Shown: positions 36,560-45,894 of the stretch, piece by piece
Layout of the letters: every line of letters begins with the position of its first letter
Position numbering within the stretch: position 1 is the first letter of the stretch
Made by a program: the position numbers and the translations under genes
The notes under the pieces: generated by a model
Told to the model about the DNA's origin: nothing
The model's input: only the letters and a program-made list of their open reading frames with translations
The model's database searches: none
Assembly (NCBI RefSeq): GCF_000517025.1
Contig: NZ_KI912097.1
Location: 191,673 to 255,672, forward strand
Direction of reading: 5' to 3'
Source: Halonatronum saccharophilum DSM 13868
Lineage (GTDB): Bacteria; Bacillota; Halanaerobiia; Halobacteroidales; Halobacteroidaceae
DNA length: 64,000 nucleotides

Positions 36560-36581
36560 GAGCAGAGAATATTCTCTGCTC
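36560..36581 (-). terminator. Palindromic terminator of the antiporter gene
   Basis: GAGCAGAGAAT and its exact complement stand just after the antiporter stop, with T6 following on the minus strand. Confidence 0.85.
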
Positions 36582-36594
36582 CTAAGAAACTCAA

Positions 36595-37902
36595 TTATAC
36601 AATTAAAGCAACTAAAGTCGCCATTATAATCAATGGAATATTAAAGTGTAAGAAAGTTGGTACACAGGTATCCCAGATGTGATCATGCTGTCCATCTACA
36701 TTTAATCCAACAGTTACGCCCAAAGTACTATCAGAAGCCGGTGATCCTGCATCTCCTAAAGCTCCTGCAGCACCGATTAAAACGATAGTCGCTAAAGGGC
36801 TAAAGGATAATGCCTGGGCCAAGGGCACATAGATAGCTGCAAGGATAGGAATAGTTCCAAAGGAAGTCCCAATCCCCATCGTAACTACCAATCCAACAAG
36901 TAACATCAAGAATGCTCCAATAAGCTGACTACCGCCAATTAAACCTTGAACTGCATTTACTATACCATCTACCCCGCCAGTCTCTCTAATAACGCTACCA
37001 TATCCAGCAGCTACCAACATAACAAAGGCAATAAAGCCCATCATTCCAATACCGGAATTAATAAACTGGGAAATCTCTTTCCATTTAATAGCACCACTTA
37101 ATACCATAATCGTTAATCCAACCAAGGCTCCTAAAGGTAATGATCCATAAGCCCATTGTATCCCCAAGGCAGAAACCAAAGCGATTAAAGAAAATAGCTG
37201 CTGTAAGGTAAAAGAAGTTTCTTCACTTGTTGCAGCAACCTCCACTCCTGCTAAATCACTTTCATTTATATCATATTCTCTTTTTTCTCTATAAGTAAAG
37301 AATACAGCAATTACTAATCCTACCACCATTGCCAAACCTAAAGTCCACATAACACTGGCAATCTGTCCTAAGGAGACCTCCATACCGTTGGCCCCCATCT
37401 CATCGCGGATAATCCCATGGAATATAAGTCCATAACCGACTGGAAGAGCAACATAAGGAGCCTTTAACCCAAAGGTCAAAGCAGTAGCAACTGCTCTCCT
37501 ATCAATATTTAACTTGTTAAACAGCCCTAATAAAGGCGGAATTAAAATAGGAATAAATGCAATATGAACTGGAACTAAATTCTGTGATAAGGAAGCAAAA
37601 GCAGCAATCACTATAACAAACAATGATTTTCTCCCCTTAACAAATTTAACTAAAAAATCACTTAATATCTTTACCAAACCTATTCTCTCAACTGCTACAG
37701 CCAAAGCTCCTAACAAGATATAGCTTAAAGCAGTCTCAGCATTACCTCCCATACCACCAATTAAAATATCCATTGTCTCTGTAATTCCTAAACCACCAGA
37801 GATACCACCAACAAGTGCAGCCACTAATAAAGCTAAGATCACATTCAACTTTGCTAAACTAAGACCAATCATTACTAATACTGATATAAGTACTGGATTC
37901 AT
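36595..37902 (-). CDS. Na+/H+ antiporter family protein (YuiF/COG2056 type)
   Basis: The protein has 435 residues and about eleven or twelve hydrophobic segments. The stretches SLSQNLVPVHIAFIP, GTSFGTIPILAAIYVP and GALGDAGSPASDSTLG are typical of the NhaC-like antiporter superfamily, which also contains organic-acid exchangers such as MleN. Export of Na+ is plausible for a salt-loving organism, but the true substrate is not certain. The GTG/ATG choice is clear: ATG after AAAGGGG. Its promoter at 37996-38024 is buried in a long inverted repeat and followed by a second one, which suggests tight repression by an unknown regulator. Confidence 0.85.
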   Translation of the reverse strand: MNPVLISVLVMIGLSLAKLNVILALLVAALVGGISGGLGITETMDILIGGMGGNAETALSYILLGALAVAVERIGLVKILSDFLVKFVKGRKSLFVIVIAAFASLSQNLVPVHIAFIPILIPPLLGLFNKLNIDRRAVATALTFGLKAPYVALPVGYGLIFHGIIRDEMGANGMEVSLGQIASVMWTLGLAMVVGLVIAVFFTYREKREYDINESDLAGVEVAATSEETSFTLQQLFSLIALVSALGIQWAYGSLPLGALVGLTIMVLSGAIKWKEISQFINSGIGMMGFIAFVMLVAAGYGSVIRETGGVDGIVNAVQGLIGGSQLIGAFLMLLVGLVVTMGIGTSFGTIPILAAIYVPLAQALSFSPLATIVLIGAAGALGDAGSPASDSTLGVTVGLNVDGQHDHIWDTCVPTFLHFNIPLIIMATLVALIV

Positions 37903-37966
37903 CTATAAAAACCCCTTTCACTTTTAATTAAGCTTTGACTCAAATCTTCTTGATCAAATTATTGTT

Positions 37967-38036
37967 TTAATGCTTTAACTCACTAAAGCATTAATAGAAT
38001 ATCACAATTCTTTCTTGAAGTCAAGAAAGAATTGTG
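37967..38036 (-). promoter_or_regulatory. Antiporter promoter overlapped by two inverted repeats
   Basis: On the minus strand TTGACT (38024-38019) and TATTCT (38001-37996) are 17 bp apart. CACAATTCTTTCTTGA and its complement (38003-38036) cover the -35 and spacer. TTAATGCTTT and AAAGCATTAA (37967-37994) lie at the expected transcription start. The first looks like an operator, the second like an operator or leader hairpin. Confidence 0.68.
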
Positions 38037-38111
38037 TTTTTACAACAAGTTCTAGATAGCCGGCAAAAAACTCAAATTTAATAACAAAGGCTGACCACCT
38101 ATACTACTTAT

Positions 38112-40097
38112 TTAATTAACAAAATACTTACCTAAAGGATCGACCTTTAGCAGATAAGCATCTCTGCTACCATTAGAAGAGATAGCAGTATATCCTATCA
38201 ATAAATATCCCCCATCTTTACTTGGAATAATATCCATAAACTCACTAATCCCTCTACCATTATAATTCCTCTCCCACTCTAGCTTTCCATTAGAATCTAT
38301 CTTCAACAAATATCCACTATACTCTTTATATCGATTATCGCCTGTATAACCTAACAAAAGATATCCTCCATCTACAGTAGAAACTCCACTTCTAAATCCG
38401 CTATCATTATCTTCAAACCCATAACTTTTAGAGAAGAGCTCTCTTCCCTGCTGGTCAACTTTGATAACATATCCCTGATAATTAAAGGTATCAGGAGAGC
38501 CTAAAGCTCCTACTAATAGATATCCTCCCTCAGTACTAGGAAGAACCCTTTCAATCCTAAGGTCTAAATTATCTCTATCATAGCTTAAACTTTCAATTAA
38601 ATTACCCTTCTTATCTATCTCTACCAATAGTCCTTTCCCAAACTGACTTCCAAAGTCGCTAGTATAACCTGCCAATAAATACCCTTCTTCCTTCTCCAAA
38701 AGATGAGTAAAGTAATTATTGCTTCCTCCATCATAATGATTATATTTATACTCTCTAATATCTAACAGCCTACCCTTATCCTTACTCTTCTCTAATAAGT
38801 AGGCTAATCGCCCACCTTCATAGGTATAACCAACTACAAGATTATCACCTTTAGAATTTTTTACTACATTATAAAATTCTTCTTCTTTATTTAGCCCCCC
38901 ATAACTATAACGGGCCAACTCTTCACCTTTTATTCCATCTATCCTTAATATATATCCGTCCTTAGATCCATCGCGAAGGTTACTTCTAGCACCAACAAGA
39001 ATATATTCACCATCTTCTTCCTTACTAACACCTCTAAAATAACTAAAATCAGCCCTTGAGCTATCTATTAAAGACCACACCTTATCTCCGCTTTCATTGA
39101 CTCCTACTGCATAACCTTTAGGATAAGAGCTATTTTCATTAAATGAAGTAGTATACCCTACAATCAAATAACCGTCTTCAGTCACAGCTCCACTTTCAAA
39201 GCCATCATTGATAACACCACCAAAACTTCTCTCCCAAGTATCGATAACTGTAATAATCATATCGTAAACTAATTCAAATCCACTTTCATCTACTATACTA
39301 ACTTTTATTATATCTTCTCCCACTTCTTTAGGACTTAGATAAATAATCTCTTGCCCCTGACCTATAATCTCTCCTCGCTTAGCCTTCCATTTATAATCCA
39401 ATTCTCCATCTCTAGTGCTGAAAGCTTCTATATTAACTTTTTGGCGTTGGCCCTTGGCGATAATAGTACTTTGAGCAGTCAAACCCTTATCAGATATAAT
39501 AGGGTAAGCTTCAACTTCAATCTCAGCTTCACTTACCATCTCTCTACCCAGCTCATCTCTTCCAGCAACCTTTATCTTATCGACACCTTCTTTATCAGGA
39601 GCATTATAAATAACTTTATCTCCTTGGCCTAAAATTTCTCCCTTTTTGACCTCCCAACTAAAATTTAAACCCTTTATATTAGAAACAACCTCTAACTCTA
39701 AACTTTCACCAAGATAAACACTATCTTCACCTATGATCTTCATTCCAAAATCTATTACTACAACCTCTTCCTTTATAATCAACTCTTGGCCCCTATTGTC
39801 ACTGATCAATAAAGTTAATTGATAAACCCCTTCCTCTTTAGGGGGGTAATAAATTACTTTAGAATCTTCCCCCTTAATCTCCCCGGCTTCAACCATCCAT
39901 ATATAATTTAAATCCTCACTTATACCTTCATCTATATCCACCTCTAAAATTACACTCTCACCAATCAAAACTTCATTTGAACTTATGTTAAAAGAATTTA
40001 AGACCAAATTCAAATCAACCCCACTCCTACAAGACACTAAGAATATAATTAATAAAAAATTTACTATTAAGACATATAACTTATTACCTCTTAGCAT
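38112..40097 (-). CDS. Lipoprotein with Ig/PKD-like repeats and a beta-propeller-like repeat region
   Basis: The protein has 661 residues. A signal peptide ends in the lipobox FLVSC, with Cys23 as lipid anchor. Residues about 30-295 hold three related Ig/PKD-like modules, each with a GEI-x-G motif followed by VIYxxP and a later D-x-x-G-E. The second half repeats DGGYLLVGYT-like units seven or more times, a pattern of beta-propeller blades. It is probably displayed on the outer face of the membrane and binds proteins or glycans. No catalytic residues are visible. AGGGGGAGAGA precedes the ATG. Family relatives exist in clostridia and archaea, but function is unknown. Confidence 0.78.
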   Translation of the reverse strand: MLRGNKLYVLIVNFLLIIFLVSCRSGVDLNLVLNSFNISSNEVLIGESVILEVDIDEGISEDLNYIWMVEAGEIKGEDSKVIYYPPKEEGVYQLTLLISDNRGQELIIKEEVVVIDFGMKIIGEDSVYLGESLELEVVSNIKGLNFSWEVKKGEILGQGDKVIYNAPDKEGVDKIKVAGRDELGREMVSEAEIEVEAYPIISDKGLTAQSTIIAKGQRQKVNIEAFSTRDGELDYKWKAKRGEIIGQGQEIIYLSPKEVGEDIIKVSIVDESGFELVYDMIITVIDTWERSFGGVINDGFESGAVTEDGYLIVGYTTSFNENSSYPKGYAVGVNESGDKVWSLIDSSRADFSYFRGVSKEEDGEYILVGARSNLRDGSKDGYILRIDGIKGEELARYSYGGLNKEEEFYNVVKNSKGDNLVVGYTYEGGRLAYLLEKSKDKGRLLDIREYKYNHYDGGSNNYFTHLLEKEEGYLLAGYTSDFGSQFGKGLLVEIDKKGNLIESLSYDRDNLDLRIERVLPSTEGGYLLVGALGSPDTFNYQGYVIKVDQQGRELFSKSYGFEDNDSGFRSGVSTVDGGYLLLGYTGDNRYKEYSGYLLKIDSNGKLEWERNYNGRGISEFMDIIPSKDGGYLLIGYTAISSNGSRDAYLLKVDPLGKYFVN

Positions 40098-40178
40098 TCT
40101 CTCCCCCTCTTTCTTATATTATTTTTAATCTAATAACTACTTCTACTTTTTAAAGAAAATTCCTTGTCAAAAATAAAA
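40098..40178. other. Promoter region of the lipoprotein gene, nothing recognised
   Basis: The whole gap runs to 40481. It holds the niaR terminator described next; the remaining AT-rich sequence shows no gene or repeat. Confidence 0.35.
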
Positions 40179-40200
40179 GACCACTGTAAGCACAGTGACC
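40179..40200 (-). terminator. Probable distal terminator downstream of niaR
   Basis: On the minus strand GGTCACTGT-GCTT-ACAGTGGTC forms a hairpin with one weak pair region and is followed by TTTTATTTTT. It lies 280 bases after niaR. Confidence 0.6.
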
Positions 40201-40481
40201 TAATAAATAATATTCTAGTCTATCTAAATAAATTACCTAGTAACACCTCTTTTTATTACTGCACATAGCTATTCACTAAAAATAGTTTTTTAATATAATC
40301 TTATATTAATATATTCTTTGATTTCAGCAACAGCTAATAGCTAGGTAATAACTATACCTGTATTTAGCATTTATCTATAAACATTCTAATATTTTTCATA
40401 CTACCTTACTAACTTTAAATTTAGATAAATAAGTTTAAAGTTTAACTTTATTGATATAACTAAATATTTAAAATTTTTAAG

Positions 40482-41000
40482 CTACCTACCTTCAAGTAGA
40501 TAACCTCTCTTTTTAAGTTCAATTTCAATTAAATTAATCACCTCAAAATTTAATGCCTCAATAGTATGAAGATGAACACCGTCAGTTAAGGTAGATAACG
40601 GTTTGACTTCTTCTTCCTTATATTTTTTCATAAAAAGTTCTAAATCACTCTTCTTTTGAATCATTAGGTTTCCTTTAATCTCACCATATAAAGGATGTTC
40701 AACAATTACATCCCTTATTCTACCTCCATACTTTATTATTATTTCTAGCTCTTCTCTTGTTTCCACCCCACTATGTTTACAAGCTATCGTCTTTTTTACT
40801 ATATTATCTTCCTTCTTGTTAGTTATATATCCTTGAGATGTTGCCAATATATCTTTACCTTCTGCTCTTAATAGAGCAATATCTTGTACTATTACTTGCC
40901 TGCTCACCCCAAATTCATCTGCCAATTGAGACCCAGTCATTGGCCCATCACTTTGACATAGCTCCTCTAAAAGATTTCTCCTTCTATCTTTAGCAGACAT
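40482..41000 (-). CDS. niaR: NiaR-type transcription repressor of NAD biosynthesis
   Basis: The protein has 172 residues. An N-terminal winged helix (about 5-60, with GSQLADEFGVSRQVIVQDI) is followed by a 3H domain (about 75-170) named for three conserved histidines; here His76, His102, His143 and His145 are candidates. NiaR (YrxA) represses niacin uptake and NAD synthesis genes when nicotinic acid is plentiful and uses a metal ion. No nad or niaX gene is nearby in this window, so its targets are elsewhere. AAGGAGGTGAGTTCTTT precedes the ATG. Confidence in the family is high. Confidence 0.92.
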   Translation of the reverse strand: MSAKDRRRNLLEELCQSDGPMTGSQLADEFGVSRQVIVQDIALLRAEGKDILATSQGYITNKKEDNIVKKTIACKHSGVETREELEIIIKYGGRIRDVIVEHPLYGEIKGNLMIQKKSDLELFMKKYKEEEVKPLSTLTDGVHLHTIEALNFEVINLIEIELKKRGYLLEGR

Positions 41001-41297
41001 AAAGAACTCACCTCCTTAAATCATAGATTTATCTTATTAGTAATAAATTTCTGTATTATTTATTAATTCAATAACCTCAATTAAATACCTTCTAGAGATT
41101 AATATTATTCATATTCTAATTTATTTTGAGAATAAAAGTTGATTATTATTAAAAAAATAAAACAAACTGTAGTAATTAATTCAAATAAAAGATTTTATAT
41201 CTAGTTTTAACTAATTAGATTATTCTAAAGATATCTTTACTGGGATAATAATTAATTTGTGAGGAATAATATTAATAAATAAAAGGAGGTGAAAAAA

Positions 41298-41513
41298 ATG
41301 AGTATTAGAACTGGTAGTAATAGATTAGTAAACCCTATGGCTAAAGAAGCAATGGATAAATTCAAATTAGAGGTTGCCTCAAGTCTTAATATCTCTAATG
41401 ACTATCAGTCTGGCTACTGGGGAAATATGACTTCTCGTGAATGTGGATCTGTAGGTGGAGAAATGGTAAAAAAAATGGTTGAGCAGTATGAAAATCAATT
41501 GGCTAATAATTAA
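41298..41513 (+). CDS. Small acid-soluble spore protein, alpha/beta type
   Basis: The protein has 71 residues. FKLEVASSLNI fits the site cut by the germination protease GPR, and SVGGEMVKKMVEQ is the conserved C-terminal DNA-binding helix. These proteins coat DNA in spores and protect it from UV and heat. The start is the ATG at 41298; the GTG at 41289 belongs to the AAAGGAGGTG ribosome binding site. One oddity is TSRECGSVGG: most family members have Asn or another residue in place of this Cys. It is a single gene with a shared terminator. It is the best evidence that the organism can sporulate. Confidence 0.93.
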   Translation: MSIRTGSNRLVNPMAKEAMDKFKLEVASSLNISNDYQSGYWGNMTSRECGSVGGEMVKKMVEQYENQLANN

Positions 41514-41617
41514 ATTTAATAGACTAAAGATCAAGATAATTATTCCCCACCTGATAACTAGAATCTTTTCCAAATATAAGTTTAACTAACCTCTTTGCCT
41601 TTAAATTAAATGGCTAA

Positions 41618-41665
41618 CAAATTAATGATACCCCAACTACTAGTAGTTGGGGTATCATTAATTTG
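41618..41665. terminator. Perfect 48-bp palindromic bidirectional terminator
   Basis: The arm CAAATTAATGATACCCCAAC is mirrored exactly; the centre is CTACTAGTAG. It serves the convergent spore protein gene and the 75-residue gene. Confidence 0.9.
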
Positions 41666-41668
41666 AAG

Positions 41669-41896
41669 TTATTTTTTATTATCTTCTTTTTTTATAATTT
41701 TACTTATGTTTGAAATAAAATCTTGAATCAATCCAACTTCTTTCTGTTCTGTCTCTAAACCTTCTCTATGAGATAATCCTTCTAAAACTTCTAAATAGGA
41801 TGACCTCATAACTATTAAATCATTATTGGATTCTCTTATAGAATCGCTTTCATACAGATCACCCAAAGCCTTTATAAAATTATACTCTCTTCTCAT
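41669..41896 (-). CDS. Hypothetical 75-residue protein
   Basis: The protein is small, charged and probably helical throughout, with no signal peptide or membrane segment. Its middle reads LIVMRSSYLEVLEGLSHREG and the end is lysine-rich. I recognise no family. AGGAAGGGG precedes the ATG at good distance and the shared palindromic terminator stands right behind the stop, so the gene is probably real. Its convergent partner encodes a spore protein, but that does not show a common role. Confidence 0.55.
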   Translation of the reverse strand: MRREYNFIKALGDLYESDSIRESNNDLIVMRSSYLEVLEGLSHREGLETEQKEVGLIQDFISNISKIIKKEDNKK

Positions 41897-42129
41897 TTAA
41901 ATTCCCCTTCCTAATAAACTACATTGATCCTATAAATATTCTATCAACTTATATCAATTTAGACAAAAGAAATTAATGGAATAACAAACTTAAGTAAGAT
42001 TTAATATATTTGATTTGTTTTTTATTATGGCAGTAGCTATTTATTAGTTACTGGCCACTATCTAAAAATTTCAAACTTTACTCTAATAAAGACTAGTAGC
42101 TAGAACTTAATAACAAACAGCTAGTAATT

Positions 42130-43482
42130 TCATTTATTTCTTTTCTTATCAGCAACTATTCCAGCCACCATTACTCCATCTTTAGGAACTGAGAAAGGAG
42201 GTGCATAAGCTAAGTCTAGATCAATCAACTCATGAGCCTTCATCTTATTATGTATGGCAGTAGCTAGGACATCAATTCTCTTATCAACTCCATCTTCTCC
42301 TATTATCTGTCCTCCTAATATTTGGCCACTATCTTTCTCAACTGTTAATTTAATATTTATCTTTTTATAGTTAGGATAATAGCCTGCATGATTACCAGCT
42401 TTAACCACAGAGCTTATGACTTTATACCCTTCATTTTCAGCTTCACGCTGAGTTAAACCAGTCCTACCTACAGCTAAATCACAAACTTTAGTAATTGCTG
42501 TTCCTAATATCCCTTTAAATCTATCATTTCCTCCTGCCAAATTACTTCCAGCTACCCGGCCTTGCTTATTAGCTGTCGACCCTAAAGGAATCCAAACTTG
42601 ATTTCCTGTAATCATGCTCTTACTCTCCACACAGTCTCCGGCAGCATAAATATTCTCAACTGATGTTTCCATCTTTTCATTTACCTTAATAGCACCTGTT
42701 TTACCTATTTCTATTCCTGCTTTCTCTGCCAACTCTACATTAGGTTTTACACCAATAGCTAAGATAACCATATTAGCCTTTAACTTGCAACCAGATTGAG
42801 TGATGACCTTCTCTACCATAGTATCCCCCTCAAATTCTGCTGCTCCATCGCCTACTATAACTTCTACACCCTTATCCTTTAAGTGATCGTGAACAATCTC
42901 AGCCATATCATCATCCAAATTGGTCAATATTTGTTCGGCCATCTCTACAACACTTACCTCTATCCCTCTATCTAATAAGGACTCAGCCATCTCTAGACCA
43001 ATATAGCCCCCACCGACAATTGCAGCACTTTTAGGCTTCTTATCACTTATAAACTTATTTATAGTATCTGCATTATGAACATTGCGCAATGGGAATATAC
43101 CTTCTAATTCACTACCCTTAATTGGTGGCAAAAAAGCACTTGCCCCTGTAGCAATCAGTAGCTTATCATATCTAATATTTTTAACTTCATCAGTCTTTAA
43201 ATCTTTAACTACAACCTCTTTATTATCTAACAGTATATCTTCTACTAAATGTTCTGACCTTACCTCGGCTCCTTTCTTATCTTCAAATCTTTTTGGGGTA
43301 TAGATTATTATATCTTCTCTCCCCTCTACTATATCCGATATATAGTAAGGTAAGCCACAACCTGAATAAGATATGTCACTATCCCTTTCAAAGATGATTA
43401 TCTCAGCTTCTGGATTAACTCTTTTGGCCCTAGCAGCAGCACTTGTACCAGCTGCTACACCTCCAATAACTACTATCTTCAT
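42130..43482 (-). CDS. CoA-disulfide reductase / NADH oxidase family flavoenzyme
   Basis: This protein of about 450 residues belongs to the pyridine nucleotide-disulfide oxidoreductases. FAD is bound at IGGVAAGTSAAARAKR, NAD(P)H near VGGGYIGLEMAESLLDRG, and the second FAD motif is NIYAAGDCVES. The single redox cysteine is Cys42 in SYSGCGLPYYI, as in CoA-disulfide reductases and water-forming NADH oxidases. No rhodanese domain is fused. It probably keeps CoA or other low-molecular thiols reduced, or removes oxygen with NADH, useful for an anaerobe. The ATG at 43482 follows AAGGAGGTAAAGATA; an ATG at 43530 is an artefact of an open leader. Exact substrate is undecided. Confidence 0.88.
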   Translation of the reverse strand: MKIVVIGGVAAGTSAAARAKRVNPEAEIIIFERDSDISYSGCGLPYYISDIVEGREDIIIYTPKRFEDKKGAEVRSEHLVEDILLDNKEVVVKDLKTDEVKNIRYDKLLIATGASAFLPPIKGSELEGIFPLRNVHNADTINKFISDKKPKSAAIVGGGYIGLEMAESLLDRGIEVSVVEMAEQILTNLDDDMAEIVHDHLKDKGVEVIVGDGAAEFEGDTMVEKVITQSGCKLKANMVILAIGVKPNVELAEKAGIEIGKTGAIKVNEKMETSVENIYAAGDCVESKSMITGNQVWIPLGSTANKQGRVAGSNLAGGNDRFKGILGTAITKVCDLAVGRTGLTQREAENEGYKVISSVVKAGNHAGYYPNYKKINIKLTVEKDSGQILGGQIIGEDGVDKRIDVLATAIHNKMKAHELIDLDLAYAPPFSVPKDGVMVAGIVADKKRNK

Positions 43483-43525
43483 TATCTTTACCTCCTTAAT
43501 ATTGATAGAAATAAATAAAATAATT

Positions 43526-43563
43526 AACAATTAATTTAATACACCTTTATTAAATTAATTGTT
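43526..43563 (+). terminator. Hairpin followed by T-run, upstream of the flavoenzyme
   Basis: AACAATTAATTTAAT pairs with ATTAAATTAATTGTT over an eight-base loop and T7 follows on the plus strand. No plus-strand gene precedes it, so it may be a relic or act against antisense transcription. Confidence 0.5.
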
Positions 43564-43624
43564 TTTTTATATAAAACATCCTTTTTAATATGTACAAAAA
43601 ACAAATTTTAAATTCTTTCTTTAC

Positions 43625-43672
43625 CTATAAAAGCTAAGAAGTTGCCTTAAGGCAACTTCTTAGCTTTTATAG
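43625..43672. terminator. Perfect 48-bp palindromic terminator
   Basis: The arm CTATAAAAGCTAAGAAGTTG is mirrored exactly, centred on CCTTAAGG. It follows the DUF4912 gene at 100 bases on the minus strand. Confidence 0.82.
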
Positions 43673-43771
43673 TAGTATAATGCTTTTTAATATTTATATC
43701 TAATTACCCAACTATAGTTATTAATCAAGGATTACTCTACTAAAACAAATATGGATTTTATCTAAAATTAA

Positions 43772-44266
43772 TTAAACAGATAAGTTATAAGAAGAGTCAT
43801 AACAAAAACTATCTCCCTTAGACAAGATATAAATTTTTTCACCATCTTTACTGAGATCACTACTCTCTCCTGATGGTAAGTTAATTTCATTAGACTCTAA
43901 GTACGGGCGAAAGACTCCTTTGTTATCAAAAGCACCTAATTTTGCTATATAACTTGATCCACTTTTGAGATCATTTAAATAAAGACTACTCTCATCTAAA
44001 CTAACCTCTAGTTCTCTAAATACTTTGTAAGCTTCACCCTCCCTGCCAGAGTATTCTAACCTTAATACTAAGTTATTATTCAAATCACCTTCACATCCGA
44101 ACTCTGATAAAAAAACTTTAATTTTTTCATCTTCAAAATACCAATATAAATAAGCAGATCGCTCATTTTTAAATTGTAATCTTATAAGATCTTCTTTTTT
44201 ATCACCACTAATTCCTAGATATAACTCTGCATTCTCCAACTCATCTTTTTGTTGAATATTTAACAT
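43772..44266 (-). CDS. DUF4912 domain protein
   Basis: This protein of about 164 residues shows the DUF4912 pattern: SAYLYWYFEDEKI, then LVLRLEYSG, then SSLYLNDLKSGSSYIAKLG and RPYLESNEINLPSG. The domain is predicted to be a beta-sandwich that may bind sugars and is often found near amylase or glycogen genes. Here a cytoplasmic GH13 glucanase gene precedes it in the same direction, with a terminator between them. The start at 44266 follows AAGGAGGTATTATGGT; an in-frame ATG at 44296 has no ribosome binding site. The tail (about 140-164) is extra and unassigned. No catalytic residues are expected. Confidence 0.75.
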   Translation of the reverse strand: MLNIQQKDELENAELYLGISGDKKEDLIRLQFKNERSAYLYWYFEDEKIKVFLSEFGCEGDLNNNLVLRLEYSGREGEAYKVFRELEVSLDESSLYLNDLKSGSSYIAKLGAFDNKGVFRPYLESNEINLPSGESSDLSKDGEKIYILSKGDSFCYDSSYNLSV

Positions 44267-44435
44267 ACCATAATACCTCCTTATAAAAATTATCAAAGCA
44301 AATGACTATGTTATTTCTTAACACTAAGATAAGTATATTTAAATGAAATTAATTTATGACATAATTTCTATCTAAAATATGAAAAATATCAGGATTACTC
44401 TTAAGAAAGAGACATCTTCTTGCTTAATAATAAAA

Positions 44436-44462
44436 AGCTCTGAAGCATAAAAGCCCAGAGCC
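44436..44462 (-). terminator. Terminator after the GH13 gene
   Basis: GGCTCTG and CAGAGC pair on the minus strand over a 13-base loop and T5 follows. Confidence 0.82.
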
Positions 44463-44477
44463 ATAAAAAACATATAA

Positions 44478-45809
44478 TTACATCTCTTCTAAGAAGATTT
44501 CTTCTTTACCATCCTCAACTTTTACAGAGATAATTATAGGACTATTATTCAAACTCAACTTTCCTCCTACAACCTCAATCTCTTCACCATTAATTAAATT
44601 AGTATAGCTTCCATCTACTATCGGAAGGGCCAACTGTCCTACCTTGCTTTCTAAGTTAAAGATGCCATACCTTCTCTCATTCTTCAACCTATAAGAGGCT
44701 ACAGCAACTCCCTCCACCTCTAAATCTAAAAGCTCATAGTAACCCTTAGCAACTATCTCATCCCTCTTTATCTCCCCTAATTTCTTTAGTAATTGTAGGT
44801 ACTCTTCACTTTCACCGCTCCAGTCCACCAAATCACGATCAAATAGACTTGGTGTATTATCATCTTGTGCTTCCTGACCCGCATAGATTAAAGTTAGACC
44901 TTGTTGGAAGTAGTAGAAAGCCGTCCAATTAATCAACTCCTCCTCAGATGGGAACCAAGTTGTGGCTCTAGGCTGATCATGGTTCTCTATATACCTCATC
45001 TTCACATAGTTATCTGGATAGATATACTCTTGGCTCCTTACTTTCTCTAAATACTGACCTAAAGAGATCTTGCCTTCTTTATACTTCTTAAAATATTGGA
45101 AGACATCATAATCATATGTAGCATCAAAAGCATCATAAGTTTGAGAATCTGATAAAGCAATAAAACCTTCTCTTCTTAAAGCTCTAATAAAATCAGGCTC
45201 TACACTCTCTGCTAGCCAGATCACATCTTCTTTAACCTGGGCAACTTCCTTTCGAGCTCTCTGCCAAAAATCTAAAGGTAATAAAGAAGCTACATCACAA
45301 CGAAATCCATCTACCCCCTCTTTAACCCAATACTTCAATGCATCTATCTGATAGTCCCACAACTCTTTGTTATCATAATCTAAATCGATTATATCATACC
45401 AATCTCCTACCTTATTTCCTGTCTCTCCATCTTTTGTTCTATAAAACCACTCTGGGTGCTCTTCTAACAACTTAGAATCATGAGATGTATGATTATATAC
45501 CACATCAATTATAACCTTCATTCCCTTTTGGTGAACCGCTTCCACTAAACTTCTAAAGTCATCTAAATCCCCATATTCTGGATTAATACCTTTATAATCT
45601 TTAATAGAGTAAGGGCAACCTAGATCACCTTTCTTATTCTTTTTCCCAATTGGATGTATAGGTAATAACCAAAGAATATCTGTTCCTAAATCTTTGATCC
45701 GATCTAAATCTTTTTCAACTCCCTTAAAGGTACCTTCTTCACTATGATTTCTTACATAAACTGAATATATAATCTGATTTCTTAACTCAACCTTAGTATC
45801 ACTAGCCAT
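44478..45809 (-). CDS. Cytoplasmic GH13 alpha-glucan hydrolase
   Basis: The protein has 443 residues and no signal peptide. The four GH13 regions are present: DVVYNHTS, GFRCDVASL with the nucleophile Asp near 171, WLAESVE with the acid Glu near 199, and IENHDQPR with the third Asp near 281. A beta-sandwich C-domain follows. The short size and intracellular location suggest an enzyme that cuts maltodextrins or storage glucan; alpha-amylase or a related glucanotransferase cannot be separated by eye. AAGGAGGGACTATTA precedes the ATG. The DUF4912 gene downstream may be functionally linked. Confidence 0.9.
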   Translation of the reverse strand: MASDTKVELRNQIIYSVYVRNHSEEGTFKGVEKDLDRIKDLGTDILWLLPIHPIGKKNKKGDLGCPYSIKDYKGINPEYGDLDDFRSLVEAVHQKGMKVIIDVVYNHTSHDSKLLEEHPEWFYRTKDGETGNKVGDWYDIIDLDYDNKELWDYQIDALKYWVKEGVDGFRCDVASLLPLDFWQRARKEVAQVKEDVIWLAESVEPDFIRALRREGFIALSDSQTYDAFDATYDYDVFQYFKKYKEGKISLGQYLEKVRSQEYIYPDNYVKMRYIENHDQPRATTWFPSEEELINWTAFYYFQQGLTLIYAGQEAQDDNTPSLFDRDLVDWSGESEEYLQLLKKLGEIKRDEIVAKGYYELLDLEVEGVAVASYRLKNERRYGIFNLESKVGQLALPIVDGSYTNLINGEEIEVVGGKLSLNNSPIIISVKVEDGKEEIFLEEM

Positions 45810-45894
45810 TAATAGTCCCTCCTTATTATTATTTAATTAATTTAATTCTCGAAAACTAGATTAAATCCTGCTAAATTAAGAAATAATTTAAAGT

